Part shown: positions 1 to 9,484 of the stretch, piece by piece
Numbering within the stretch: position 1 is the stretch's first letter
How the letters are laid out: each line of letters starts with the position of its first letter
Assembly: GCA_016713025.1 (NCBI GenBank)
Contig: JADJPZ010000004.1
Coordinates: 1,116,001-1,180,000 of the forward strand
From: Saprospiraceae bacterium
Lineage (GTDB): Bacteria; Bacteroidota; Bacteroidia; Chitinophagales; Saprospiraceae
DNA length: 64,000 nt
Direction: 5' to 3'
The notes under the pieces: generated by a model
What the model saw: the letters and a program-made list of their open reading frames with translations, nothing else
Databases searched by the model: none
Told to the model about the DNA's origin: nothing
Position numbers and translations under genes: made by a program

Positions 1-259
1 AAACGATGTCGATTTCAATAATATCTGAACCTGTATTGGTGAAAACATAATCAAACTTCTTAATATCACCTTTTTTTAGCTTGCCGAGTTTTATATTTTC
101 ATTATCAAATGTCATATGCACTCCTTTTATTTGGATAGGTGCTTTAGTGCCTTGGGTGGTGGCAGTTTGTTTCTTGATAGCAGGTTTTGCAGTCTGCGCG
201 GAACCAACGTAAGACATAAAAACTATAAGTGTAAAAAAGAAATATTTTATGGTTTTCAT
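1..259 (-). CDS. DUF1573 domain protein, N-terminal part only
   Basis: The gene runs off the left edge, so only about 86 N-terminal residues are visible. It begins MKTIKYFFFTLIVFMSYVG, a typical lipid-type signal peptide ending near GSAQ, so the product is probably exported. After a short K/T-rich linker comes MTFDNENIKLGKLKKGD followed by KKFDYVFTNTGSD, the start of the Ig-like DUF1573 fold that is abundant in Bacteroidota. Its biochemical function is unknown in general. The ATG at 257-259 is the only good start because it gives the complete signal peptide. Family assignment is by recognition of this motif; the missing C-terminus prevents a length check. Confidence 0.75.
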   Translation of the reverse strand, partial: MKTIKYFFFTLIVFMSYVGSAQTAKPAIKKQTATTQGTKAPIQIKGVHMTFDNENIKLGKLKKGDIKKFDYVFTNTGSDIIEIDIV

Positions 260-384
260 AATGCTATTTTATTTTAATTATTTTAATAGACGGTGCAAAA
301 ATGTGAAATGTTACTTATATATTGTCTTATAGTTTTGTTAAAATTTAATTTTACCCTTTTAAGAGTATACATAAACATATTCTT

Positions 385-540
385 AGAGTATGTTTAAAAT
401 TTTTCTTAGTTGTAAATCAAGAGATTATGGTTCTGGCGATAAAATAATTAACGAATTTAGTGAGCTAAATGAGGCGATTATTTTGAAGTCAGGTTCATAA
501 AATATTGATTTTAAGGCAATAAAAAATTTAAAGATACTCT
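385..540. repeat. Family I MITE-like element, copy 1
   Basis: A 156-bp element bounded by inverted ends AGAGTATGTTTAAA (left) and TTTAAAGATACTCT (right, one mismatch in the inverted comparison). The interior is almost the same as that of 9818-9972. It contains no open reading frame. The trinucleotide TTA lies directly outside GAGTATG on both sides, a possible 3-bp target duplication. Its right end coincides with the stop codon of the glycosyltransferase gene. It is probably a non-autonomous element; no transposase with these ends is present in the window. Confidence 0.75.
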
Positions 541-1277
541 TAATCGTAATACCCATTCATCTTTCTCCACCTCATTTTAAGTACTCCTTTGATGGCTTCA
601 GACACAATATTGGCGTGCATTTTTGATTTTCCTTTCTCCCTGTCAATAAATGTAATTGGTACTTCTTTTAAAGTAAAGCCTTTGTTCCAGGAGTAAAACT
701 TCATCTCTATCTGAAATGTATAACCTATAAATTTGATTTTGTCGAGATCAAGGCTTGCTAAAACATGATTTTTGTAACAGATAAAACCTGCAGTGGGATC
801 ATGCACGGGCATCCATGTCACAGACCTTACATACAAAGATGCAGCGTATGATAATGCTATTCGTTCTTTTGACCAGTTTTTGATATCCCCTCCTTTTACA
901 TATCGGCTTCCTATAGCTATATCAGCACCGGATTTGCAGCAATCCAACAGCCTGTTTAAGTCCTTTGGATTATGACTGAAATCAGCATCCATTTCAAATA
1001 TATAATCAAAACCATGTGATAGTCCGTACCTGAATCCTGCTATGTAGGCGGTACCCAAACCAAGTTTGCCTTCCCTTTGAATTAAATGCACTCTTGGATT
1101 TTTATCTAACATGGATTTTACAACTTCTCCAGTTCCATCAGGGGAATTGTCATCTACAATTAAAACAGAAAAATCATCAGATTGACTCAATACAGCATCA
1201 ATGACGGCATGAATATTTTCAATTTCATTATAAGTAGGGATGATAACCAGGCAACTTTCCAATTGTATAGAATTCAA
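540..1277 (-). CDS. Polyprenol-phosphate mannosyl/glucosyl transferase (GT2, DPM1-like)
   Basis: A 245-residue family 2 glycosyltransferase. The N-terminus has the GT-A nucleotide-binding pattern CLVIIPTYNEIENI, then VDDNSPDGTGEVV and the metal-binding segment FEMDADFSHNP, all as in polyprenol (dolichyl) monophosphomannose synthases. GSRYVKGGDIKNWS and the later PTAGFICYK and EVPITFIDREKGKSKM are also typical of that group. It has no C-terminal membrane domain, so it matches the short soluble or peripheral bacterial type. It would transfer a hexose from a nucleotide sugar to a lipid phosphate on the cytoplasmic face for later use in glycosylation. It is a single gene; its stop codon touches a MITE-like repeat. 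The sugar specificity cannot be read from sequence. Confidence 0.85.
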   Translation of the reverse strand: MNSIQLESCLVIIPTYNEIENIHAVIDAVLSQSDDFSVLIVDDNSPDGTGEVVKSMLDKNPRVHLIQREGKLGLGTAYIAGFRYGLSHGFDYIFEMDADFSHNPKDLNRLLDCCKSGADIAIGSRYVKGGDIKNWSKERIALSYAASLYVRSVTWMPVHDPTAGFICYKNHVLASLDLDKIKFIGYTFQIEMKFYSWNKGFTLKEVPITFIDREKGKSKMHANIVSEAIKGVLKMRWRKMNGYYD

Positions 1278-1481
1278 TGATTTTTATAATTCGTGCTACT
1301 CTTAATTACTTATACGAAAAAACACATAAAAAATTTTGCAAATATGATAATAAAGAATGATAAATTTACTTTTGACTTATTAAAAATAAAATAAGGCGAA
1401 TAAAGGAGTTATTGCACTTTATTAATAGAATCACTATATATAATTGATATACAGTTTTTTAGTACATAGAATAAAATTATT

Positions 1482-3881
1482 TTACGGACGAACCTCCTGA
1501 ATCATATCATGAATGATCTCTACAACATCTTCAGGATTTGGCTTTGAGAAGTAATCGCCATCGGTTCCATATGGTGTCCTGTGTGGCGCTGCTGTGATGG
1601 TTACTGGTTTTGAATCAAGATATTTATATCCGTTCCATTTTTCCAGAACTTCTCTCATCATAAATGCAGTAGCCCCACCTGGTATGTCTTCGTCTAAGAA
1701 AACCACCCGATTCGTTTTTTTGATAGAATCCAAAATAATTCCTTCCAGATCAAAAGGCATTAAGGTCTGTATATCAATTAGTTCCACTGAGATGTTTAAT
1801 GTTTTGAGTATATCGATGGCTTTTTCAGCTACCCTGACGCAAGACCCATAAGTAACTAAGGTGATATCAGTGCCTTTTAGTAAGACTTCCGGTTTGCCTA
1901 AGGGTATTGTAAATTCAAGTAAATTTTCAGGCATTTTTTCTTTGAGTCTGTATCCGTTCAGGCATTCCACCACTATTCCGGGATCATCTGATTTCAAAAG
2001 TGTGTTATAAAATCCTACAGCTTGTACCATATTTCTCGGGACACATAGATAGATCCCTTGCATCGATGTCAGTATCATCCCCATAGGTGAACCGGCATGC
2101 CATATACCTTCCAATCTATGACCTCTGGTACGAACTATGGCAGGAGCTCTTTGTATTCCGGCCGTTCTGTATCTCAAAGTAGCCAGATCATCCGTCAAAA
2201 CTGAAAATGCATATGCCATATAATCCACATACTGAATTTCTGCTATTGGCCGTAACCCACGCATAGCACCTCCCACAGCTTGCCCCATGATAGACCACTC
2301 TCTTATACCCGTATCAAACACTCTTTCGGTTCCATGTTTGTTTTGAAGACCTGCAAATCCCTGATTAACGTCCCCTATATGACCAACATCTTCTCCAAAT
2401 GCTACGATATTGGGTTTGAATTCCAATAACTGATCAAAATATGAATTTAAAATCTGAAAACCATTAACTAATTTTGGTTCTATTCCAAATTTTGGAGATA
2501 TCTGTGCTACTTCTAAAGCTGAATATTTGGTGTCACTGTACAAATGTGTGTTATATCTTTCAGCACCGATGGTTCTTCCCTTTGATACAAAATTGTCCAG
2601 CGATTCATTCCTGTAATTCCCAAATCTCTTTAACTGAAATTGCAGCTTTCTTCCATTGGCTACCAGATCAGAATAGGCAGGATATGACATATTTTTAATC
2701 TCATTTTCTAGAGTCTTTATAGATTCTGTTTTCAGATTTTCGGGAATAGATCTCCATATTTCAGAATAAAAATCATGTTGCAGTTTTAAATCTGTTGAAT
2801 AGTTGTTCCATGCCGTTTCCTTTGATGTTTTGGCGTATTCAGCGGCCTGGATTTTCAATGCGGCTATTTCTTCTTCACTAGCAATACCATTTATTAGTAT
2901 CCATTCTTCCATTTTTTTGATGCAATCATGTTCTTTTTCCCACATCAGCCTCGAAGGTGTTTTATATCTTTCGTGGGAACCACTGGTAGAGTGTCCTTGT
3001 GGCTGAGTCAGTTCCTGAACATGAATCAAAGCAGGCATATGTTTTTCTCTTACTTTCATGGCCACTTTTTCGAATACAGCACAAAGTTCGGCATAATCCC
3101 ATCCTTTTACGGTGTAGATCATTATTCCATTCCCATTACCATCTGGCAGAAAACCCTCAAGGGCTTTCGATATGGAGCCTTTGGTAGTCTGCATCTCTAC
3201 TGGTACACTGATACCATATCCATCATCCCACACAGCAACTAACAGAGGTACTCTCATGACGGCAGCAGCGTTCATAGTTTCCCAAAATATGCCTTCAGAA
3301 GTTGAGCTGTCTCCGATGGTGACAAAGCTTACTTCATTGCCATGATCGGAAAAATTTTTATGTGAAGGAATATCTAACTTTCTGTATTTCTTGGAAGCCA
3401 TTGCGAGCCCTAAAGCTCTTGCCATCTGGCCGGCCGTACAGGAAATGTCGGAAGAAACATTATATGACTGGGTGTGATCAAGCCACTCTCCATCAGCATC
3501 GACCAATGGCGTGGAATAGTGATTGTTCATTTGTCTACCACCAGAAAAGGGATCTCTTTCTGTATCCGCATATAATTGTGCAAAGTATTGCTCCACAGTA
3601 CTGATCCCCAAGGCAAACATAAATGTTTGATCTCTATAATAACCTGAGCGCCAATCACCTTTGCGGAAAGCTCTGGCCATTGCTACTTGAGGTACTTCCT
3701 TGCCGTCACCATAAATTCCAAACTTACCTCTACCATTCAACACTTCTTTTCTGCCTATCAGGCTGGCTTCGCGACTCACCTGACATAACCAGAAGTCATG
3801 CAAAACATTCTCTTTGAAAAATTCTTCATTTTGCAGAGTGCCCTGATCATTTGCTATTGATAAATTTTCATAAGGTTTCAT
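1482..3881 (-). CDS. Fused alpha/beta 2-oxoacid dehydrogenase E1 (branched-chain type)
   Basis: A 799-residue protein joining E1 alpha (about residues 1-390) and E1 beta (about 450-799). In the alpha half, GDSSTSEGIFWETMNAA through VAVWDDGYGISVP corresponds to the thiamine diphosphate binding motif. In the beta half, FGEDVGHIGDVNQGFAGL, FDTGIREWSIMGQAVGGAMRG and the C-terminal transketolase-like domain VTYGSCVRVAEKAIDIL are recognisable. Such fusions are usual in Bacteroidota and decarboxylate branched-chain or other 2-oxo acids before transfer to the lipoyl domain of E2. No E2 or E3 gene is near, so the complex partners are encoded elsewhere. A promoter box TACCTTTG lies about 37 bases before the ATG. 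Substrate preference is inferred from the family only. Confidence 0.9.
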   Translation of the reverse strand: MKPYENLSIANDQGTLQNEEFFKENVLHDFWLCQVSREASLIGRKEVLNGRGKFGIYGDGKEVPQVAMARAFRKGDWRSGYYRDQTFMFALGISTVEQYFAQLYADTERDPFSGGRQMNNHYSTPLVDADGEWLDHTQSYNVSSDISCTAGQMARALGLAMASKKYRKLDIPSHKNFSDHGNEVSFVTIGDSSTSEGIFWETMNAAAVMRVPLLVAVWDDGYGISVPVEMQTTKGSISKALEGFLPDGNGNGIMIYTVKGWDYAELCAVFEKVAMKVREKHMPALIHVQELTQPQGHSTSGSHERYKTPSRLMWEKEHDCIKKMEEWILINGIASEEEIAALKIQAAEYAKTSKETAWNNYSTDLKLQHDFYSEIWRSIPENLKTESIKTLENEIKNMSYPAYSDLVANGRKLQFQLKRFGNYRNESLDNFVSKGRTIGAERYNTHLYSDTKYSALEVAQISPKFGIEPKLVNGFQILNSYFDQLLEFKPNIVAFGEDVGHIGDVNQGFAGLQNKHGTERVFDTGIREWSIMGQAVGGAMRGLRPIAEIQYVDYMAYAFSVLTDDLATLRYRTAGIQRAPAIVRTRGHRLEGIWHAGSPMGMILTSMQGIYLCVPRNMVQAVGFYNTLLKSDDPGIVVECLNGYRLKEKMPENLLEFTIPLGKPEVLLKGTDITLVTYGSCVRVAEKAIDILKTLNISVELIDIQTLMPFDLEGIILDSIKKTNRVVFLDEDIPGGATAFMMREVLEKWNGYKYLDSKPVTITAAPHRTPYGTDGDYFSKPNPEDVVEIIHDMIQEVRP

Positions 3882-3917
3882 ATGTCTGTTGATAGATAAA
3901 TGGTGATCAAATCATTG

Positions 3918-3925
3918 CAAAGGTA
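3918..3925 (-). promoter_or_regulatory. -7 promoter box TACCTTTG of the fused E1 gene
   Basis: On the minus strand the sequence is TACCTTTG, an exact match to the Bacteroidota TAnnTTTG box, about 37 bases before the E1 start codon. It gives a short leader. No clear -33 element was identified. Confidence 0.5.
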
Positions 3926-4148
3926 ATTGTTTTTATTCACATTTCATTATAAAATATAATTTTGAATTGTGTTTTTTTTAAAGAAAATATAACACATTAT
4001 TTGGGATTTCAGATTCATTCATAATATAATATTGATATTTTGATAATTTTATGATGCATCGTCATGTTTTTTTGATTAAGAATGAAAAACAATACCTATT
4101 ACCCTAAACTAACTCAATGCATTCCAGTCTGATTACTACAATTATCCT

Positions 4149-4156
4149 TAGATTTG
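4149..4156 (+). promoter_or_regulatory. -7 promoter box TAGATTTG of uvrB
   Basis: TAGATTTG matches TAnnTTTG and lies 26 bases before the ATG at 4183. Because it falls inside the upstream extension of the longest reading frame, it supports the downstream ATG as the true uvrB start. Confidence 0.5.
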
Positions 4157-4182
4157 CATCATATTTTTACTTTTTCATCTTT

Positions 4183-6198
4183 ATGGCATTTAATATAACG
4201 TCACACTATCAACCAACAGGAGATCAGCCTAAAGCTATCCAGCAACTTACTGAGGGCATCAGAAATGGTGAAAAATTTCAGGTTCTGTTGGGTGTAACAG
4301 GATCAGGTAAGACATTTACGATGGCTAATGTTATTGCAAATTTTGACAAACCCGTGTTGGTTTTGACACACAATAAGACTTTAACAGCCCAATTATATGC
4401 CGAACTGTGTGAATTTTTTCCTGATAATGCAGTCGAGTATTTTGTATCCTATTATGATTATTATCAGCCCGAGGCTTATTTGACGCATTCAGATACTTAT
4501 ATCGAAAAGGATTTACAAATCAATGATCAGATTGATAAATTGCGACTGAGAGCGACATCTTCATTATTATCCGGACGTAGAGATGTAATTATAGTGTCGT
4601 CAGTTTCCTGCATATATGGCATGGGTAATCCTGAAGACTATAAAACCGGGATCATCAGGATTGCAACCGGTCAAAAAATAAGCAGGAATGCTTTTTTATA
4701 CAATTTAGTTCAAAGTCTATATTCAAGAACTGAAACAGAATTTAAAAGGGGAACATTCAGGGTGAAAGGGGATACTGTCGATATTCATCTGCCTTATGTT
4801 GATTATGGGTACAGAATCATTTTTTTTGGTGATGAAATAGAAGTTATTGAGCAATTGGAAATAGAAAGCGGGAAAAAGATTACTGCATTGAACCATGCTG
4901 CTATTTTTCCAGCTAATCTATACGTAGCACCCAAGGATAGATTGAATATGGTGATAAGAGATATTGAATATGAGCTTTACAATCATGAATTATTTTTCAC
5001 AAATGAAGGTAGATATCTCGAAGCACAAAGAATAAAAGAAAGGGTTAATTTCGATCTTGAAATGATACGTGAATTAGGCTATTGTAACGGGATAGAAAAT
5101 TATTCCCGATTTTTTGATGGGAGGAGGCAGGATACGAGGCCTTTCTGTCTTTTAGACTATTTTCCTGATGATTACCTTATGTTTATAGACGAAAGCCATC
5201 AAACGCTACCCCAGGTGAGAGGTATGTGGGGAGGCGACCGTGCACGAAAACTCAATTTAGTTAATTATGGATTCAGACTTCCTTCAGCATTGGACAACAG
5301 GCCTTTAAGTTTTGAAGAGTTTGAATCTGTCATCAGTCAGGTAGTTTATGTCAGCGCCACACCCGGTGATTTCGAACTGGAAAAGACAGAAGGTGTAGTA
5401 GTGGAACAAATTGTGCGACCTACCGGGCTATTGGATCCGCCAATAGAAGTAAGACCGAGCATCAACCAGATCGATGATTTGCTTGAGGAAATACATAAAA
5501 GAATTGAAGCTGATGAAAGAGTACTTGTCACAACACTTACTAAAAGAATGGCTGAAGAATTGACAAAATATCTCACTAAACTGAATATAAAAGTGAGATA
5601 CGTTCATAGTGAGGTTGATACTATGGACAGAGTGGAAATTGTAAGGGACCTTAGGCTTGGCGAATTTGACGTCTTAGTAGGTGTAAATCTATTGAGAGAA
5701 GGCTTAGATCTTCCGGAGGTATCATTAGTTGCAGTTTTGGACGCTGACAAGGAAGGCTTTTTGAGAAATGCCCGCTCGCTTACCCAAACAGCAGGTAGAG
5801 CGGCCAGAAACAGTAATGGATTGGTGGTGTTTTATGCGGATAAAACCACTCAAAGTATGCAACTGACAATGGATGAAACAAACCGAAGGAGAGCCATACA
5901 GATTGCGTACAATCTCGAACATAATATTACACCTGCCACTATATTAAAAAGCAAAGAAGATATATTAAATCAAAAATCGATCCTGGATATAAGAGGTGTG
6001 AAGCCTAAGATTTATATCGAACCGGATGAGAAGTCAAATATTGCTGCAGATCCGGTGATCGCCTACATGAATAAAGATCAGCTTACAACATTGATTAATG
6101 AAACTGAATCAAGAATGAAAAAAGCTGCCAAAGACCTGGATTTTATCACCGCAGCACAACTCAGAGATGAGCTTCTGGCATTAAAAAAGAAATTGTAG
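4183..6198 (+). CDS. uvrB: Excinuclease ABC subunit B
   Basis: UvrB is the damage-verification helicase of nucleotide excision repair; it is loaded by UvrA and then recruits UvrC. The protein from this start is 671 residues, the normal length. Visible motifs are Walker A (GVTGSGKTFTMANVI), the beta-hairpin YYDYYQPEAY, the DEAD-like box DESH followed by QTLPQVRGM, YVSATP, LLREGLDLPEVSLVAVLDAD and QTAGRAARN. The C-terminal UVR domain that binds UvrC is the last 40 residues (NKDQLTTLINETESRMKKAA). An in-frame ATG 66 bases upstream (4117) would add a hydrophobic 22-residue tail not found in the family, and a promoter box lies within that stretch. The ATG at 4183, giving MAFNITSHYQPTGDQPKAI, is therefore preferred. 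No SOS-type operator was recognised. Confidence 0.95.
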   Translation: MAFNITSHYQPTGDQPKAIQQLTEGIRNGEKFQVLLGVTGSGKTFTMANVIANFDKPVLVLTHNKTLTAQLYAELCEFFPDNAVEYFVSYYDYYQPEAYLTHSDTYIEKDLQINDQIDKLRLRATSSLLSGRRDVIIVSSVSCIYGMGNPEDYKTGIIRIATGQKISRNAFLYNLVQSLYSRTETEFKRGTFRVKGDTVDIHLPYVDYGYRIIFFGDEIEVIEQLEIESGKKITALNHAAIFPANLYVAPKDRLNMVIRDIEYELYNHELFFTNEGRYLEAQRIKERVNFDLEMIRELGYCNGIENYSRFFDGRRQDTRPFCLLDYFPDDYLMFIDESHQTLPQVRGMWGGDRARKLNLVNYGFRLPSALDNRPLSFEEFESVISQVVYVSATPGDFELEKTEGVVVEQIVRPTGLLDPPIEVRPSINQIDDLLEEIHKRIEADERVLVTTLTKRMAEELTKYLTKLNIKVRYVHSEVDTMDRVEIVRDLRLGEFDVLVGVNLLREGLDLPEVSLVAVLDADKEGFLRNARSLTQTAGRAARNSNGLVVFYADKTTQSMQLTMDETNRRRAIQIAYNLEHNITPATILKSKEDILNQKSILDIRGVKPKIYIEPDEKSNIAADPVIAYMNKDQLTTLINETESRMKKAAKDLDFITAAQLRDELLALKKKL

Positions 6199-6487
6199 GA
6201 AAGTATCTTGGCTGTAATACCAAGTCCATGTCATTCGAATAAATCGTATCTGTATAATAATCAATAACTTAAAATACTGTTAAAAAATATTTTACATTAT
6301 TATTAAAAATTTCTTGCATATATTCATTCAGATATTGATCTTTGCAACTCGTATGATAAAAGTATAGATATGTATGATATTGTTTGACTTGTGACTATAC
6401 AATTAATTATTACATATTATACTTTTTTGCATACGATAGCATTTTTATAAGGATGCATTTTATTTTTAGCATGAGAATCGGAATCCT

Positions 6488-7441
6488 ATGAGCATTTTTG
6501 ACAAACGTATCAATTACAAACCCTTCGAATACCCTGAAGTTTTAAAATTTACTTCAGCCATGAATAATACTTTTTGGGTACATTCAGAAGTTGATTTCAC
6601 GGCAGATGTTCAGGATTTTCACTCACATCTTAATGATTCAGACAGACAAGCTGTTAAAAAAAGCCTGTTAGCTATAGCACAGATTGAAGTGGCTGTAAAG
6701 ACATTTTGGGGCAACTTATACCTGCATTTCCCCAAACCGGAGTTTAATGGTTTAGGAAGCACTTTTGCTGAATGTGAATTCAGGCATTCGGAGGCATACT
6801 CCAGACTTTTGGAGGTCTTGGGTTATAATGATGAATTTGAAAAGCTCTTAGAAATACCAGTCATCAAAAAGAGAATTGATTATCTGTCATCTGTATTATC
6901 AAAAAGCAAGTCTGAAGACAGGAAAGAATATATATTATCTTTAGTGCTATTTACTATATTGATTGAAAATGTTTCTCTTTTCAGTCAGTTTGGTATCATT
7001 TTGTCATTTACAAGGTTCAGAGGAGCTTTAAAAAATGTAAGTAATATCATTGCCTGGACTTCAGTAGATGAACAATTGCATGCTAATGCGGGTATATATC
7101 TGATCAACGTCATCAGAGAGGAGCTTCCTGAAATATTTGATGAGGATACACAAAATAAAATATATCAGGTTGTTAAAGAGTCTATCGAAATTGAAGCAGA
7201 AATTTTAGATTGGATATTCTCTGATGGAGAAATTAAAAACATCAACAAAAAGGATTTGCTCAATTTTATGAAATTTAGGGTGGATGAAAGCCTTGAAAGA
7301 ATAGGCATGAAAAAAGTATTCCACGTTTCAGATGAAGAGTATAAACCTATGATGTGGTTTGAAGAAGAAGTTTTTGCTAATAGCCTTGATGATTTTTTTG
7401 CAAAAGACCTGTTGAATACACCAAACACGATAAGAGTATAA
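6488..7441 (+). CDS. nrdB: Class I ribonucleotide reductase, small (radical) subunit
   Basis: A 317-residue R2 protein of the ferritin-like fold that houses the dimetal centre and generates the radical used by NrdA. The metal ligands can be followed: Glu in AIAQIEVAVKTF, Glu and His in AECEFRHSEAY, Glu in LIENVSLFSQF, and Glu/His in SVDEQLHANAG. The Tyr four residues after the first His (HSEAY) is at the position of the radical tyrosine of the classical enzyme, so this is not a tyrosine-less R2. The gene lies 302 bp before nrdA in the same direction, and that gap is largely a MITE-like element. No NrdR box was recognised. A box one mismatch away from TAnnTTTG (GATCTTTG) occurs at about 6337. 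Confidence 0.92.
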   Translation: MSIFDKRINYKPFEYPEVLKFTSAMNNTFWVHSEVDFTADVQDFHSHLNDSDRQAVKKSLLAIAQIEVAVKTFWGNLYLHFPKPEFNGLGSTFAECEFRHSEAYSRLLEVLGYNDEFEKLLEIPVIKKRIDYLSSVLSKSKSEDRKEYILSLVLFTILIENVSLFSQFGIILSFTRFRGALKNVSNIIAWTSVDEQLHANAGIYLINVIREELPEIFDEDTQNKIYQVVKESIEIEAEILDWIFSDGEIKNINKKDLLNFMKFRVDESLERIGMKKVFHVSDEEYKPMMWFEEEVFANSLDDFFAKDLLNTPNTIRV

Positions 7442-7549
7442 CCGCGGATGATCTTTTTTAGAGCTTCCAAATAGTCTAAAAAGGTAAATGGGGGTCATTA
7501 CAAATGAATTTTATTCCTGTTCCGATTTTTTTATATTGAATAACATAAA

Positions 7550-7718
7550 ACCTAAAAATCTAAAATGAATTTCCTATTCCAGACCAAAATTACTTCAAAA
7601 TAAGGCTCTGCGTTCATTTTTGACTTCGCACCATAGCGATGCTATGATTTGTCGTCAAAAATGCTTTTTTTATTGTACTTTTGATCTTCATGACGGAACC
7701 CAATTTAGATATTTAGGT
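7550..7718. repeat. Family II MITE-like element, copy 1
   Basis: A 169-bp element with terminal inverted repeats: the left end ACCTAAAAATCTAAAATG pairs with the right end reading ACCTAAATATCTAAATTG on the other strand. The core is a long hairpin built on CATTTTTGAC and GTCAAAAATG around CATAGCGATGCTATG. A longer relative lies in inverted orientation at 45168-45407. It sits between nrdB and nrdA and will be transcribed if the two genes form an operon. Confidence 0.75.
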
Positions 7719-7743
7719 ATAATTATCTCACTGCTAATACTTA

Positions 7744-9399
7744 ATGTATATGGAAGACAGACTCTGGTGGGTAAATGACGAGAGCGAACAGGTATTGAAT
7801 AGAGGGTATCTCCTCAAAGGAGAAACTATAGAAGGAGCTATAGACAGGATTACAACTGCCGCATCTCAAAGGCTTTACAAACCCGAATTGAAGCCCGCAT
7901 TTACCGAAATGATAGAAAGAGGATGGATGAGTCTAAGTTCACCTATTTGGGCCAATATGGGCACTGAAAGAGGTTTGCCGATTTCATGCTTCAATGTACA
8001 TGTCCCGGATTCTGTTGAAGGCATCACCCACAAGCTGGGCGAAGTGATCATGCAGACCAAGATTGGAGGAGGCACTTCAGGTTATTTCGGGGAGTTGCGC
8101 GAACGAGGCAGTGCGGTATCAGACAATGGTAAGAGTTCAGGAGCTGTCAGCTTTATGAGATTGTTTGATACGGCCATGGACACCATTTCTCAAGGTGGAG
8201 TTAGGCGAGGTGCATTTGCGGCCTATCTTGATATAGATCACCCGGATATCGAAGAGTTTTTGACAATAAAAAGTATCGGTAGTCCCATTCAAAATTTGTT
8301 TAATGGGGTCTGTGTTCCTGATTACTGGATGCAGGAAATGATAGATGGAGACAGGAAAAAAAGAGAAATTTGGGCAAAGCTCTTAGAAAGCAGACAGCAA
8401 AAAGGACTGCCCTACATATTCTTTTCAGATAATGTCAACAGGAATAAACCTCAGGTGTACAAAGACCTGGAAATGACAATTCACGCCAGTAACCTGTGCT
8501 CAGACATTGCCCTACCATCCAGCGAATCAGAATCATTTATATGTTGTCTTTCGTCCATGAATCTGGAACTTTATGATGATTGGAAAGATACTGAGGCTGT
8601 AAAAATGGCTATTTACTTCTTAGATGCTGTTTTACAGGAATTTATAGCAAAAACAGAAGGTAATCACTATCTTGAAGCAGCCAATCGATTTGCAAAAAGG
8701 CATAGAGCATTAGGTCTTGGAGTGTTGGGTTGGCATTCATATCTTCAGAAAAATATGATACCTTTTGAAGGCTTGCAGGCTAAATTACTCACTACTACCA
8801 TTTTTAAAGATATTCAGGAGAAAGCAGAGAAGGCATCGGCTGAGTTGGCCCGGATCTATGGAGAGCCTGAACTTCTGAAGGGTTATGGAAAAAGAAATAC
8901 AACGCTTTTGGCCATAGCGCCGACTACCTCATCTTCATCTATATTGGGTCAAACATCGCCTGGCATAGAGCCATTCAGCAGCAACTACTATAAAGCAGGA
9001 TTATCGAAAGGTAATTTTATGAGAAAGAATAAATATCTGAAACGATTACTTGCTGAAAAGGGTATCGATAATGAGGATACCTGGCGGGATATTATGCTCA
9101 ATCATGGAAGTATTATGCATCTGCATGAGTTGACAGAAGAAGAAAAATCGGTTTTCAAAACTTTCAAAGAAATCAGCCAGTTGGAAATCATCCAGCAAGC
9201 CGGAATAAGACAGAAATACATTGATCAGGCCCAAAGTTTGAATCTTAATATACCTGCGAGTCTTCCCGTCAAGAGTGTCAATCAGCTCATTATTGATGCA
9301 TGGAAGTTGGGTGTCAAAACCCTTTATTACCAGCGAAGTCAGAGTGTATCAAAAGAGTTAGTGGCCAATCTGGTCAATTGTGCCAGTTGTGAGTCGTAA
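7744..9399 (+). CDS. nrdA: Class I ribonucleotide reductase, large (catalytic) subunit, short form
   Basis: A 551-residue alpha subunit that reduces ribonucleotides to deoxyribonucleotides with NrdB. It lacks an N-terminal ATP-cone, so overall activity control by dATP is not expected through that domain. Recognisable elements are the first active-site Cys in ISCFNVHVPD, TKIGGGTSGYF, the catalytic loop SNLCSDIALP, the second redox Cys in CCLSSMNLELY, the radical-transfer pair in KTLYYQ and the C-terminal Cys pair VNCASCES. At the position of the catalytic Glu in the usual NLCxE pattern this protein has Asp (NLCSD). Two ATG codons lie close together (7744 and 7750); either is possible. It follows nrdB. 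Confidence 0.9.
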   Translation: MYMEDRLWWVNDESEQVLNRGYLLKGETIEGAIDRITTAASQRLYKPELKPAFTEMIERGWMSLSSPIWANMGTERGLPISCFNVHVPDSVEGITHKLGEVIMQTKIGGGTSGYFGELRERGSAVSDNGKSSGAVSFMRLFDTAMDTISQGGVRRGAFAAYLDIDHPDIEEFLTIKSIGSPIQNLFNGVCVPDYWMQEMIDGDRKKREIWAKLLESRQQKGLPYIFFSDNVNRNKPQVYKDLEMTIHASNLCSDIALPSSESESFICCLSSMNLELYDDWKDTEAVKMAIYFLDAVLQEFIAKTEGNHYLEAANRFAKRHRALGLGVLGWHSYLQKNMIPFEGLQAKLLTTTIFKDIQEKAEKASAELARIYGEPELLKGYGKRNTTLLAIAPTTSSSSILGQTSPGIEPFSSNYYKAGLSKGNFMRKNKYLKRLLAEKGIDNEDTWRDIMLNHGSIMHLHELTEEEKSVFKTFKEISQLEIIQQAGIRQKYIDQAQSLNLNIPASLPVKSVNQLIIDAWKLGVKTLYYQRSQSVSKELVANLVNCASCES

Positions 9400-9484
9400 G
9401 GGGTAATAGCTTCAAAAACGAAGCCTTCTATGTCTAAGCAGAGATTTCACAAAAAAATTAATCACTGTTGAAAATTATTTCAGG

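Noticed and set aside
4117..4182. 22-residue hydrophobic extension of UvrB
   Set aside because: UvrB is cytosolic and starts at MAFNITSHYQP-like sequence in homologues; a -7 promoter box lies within the extension.
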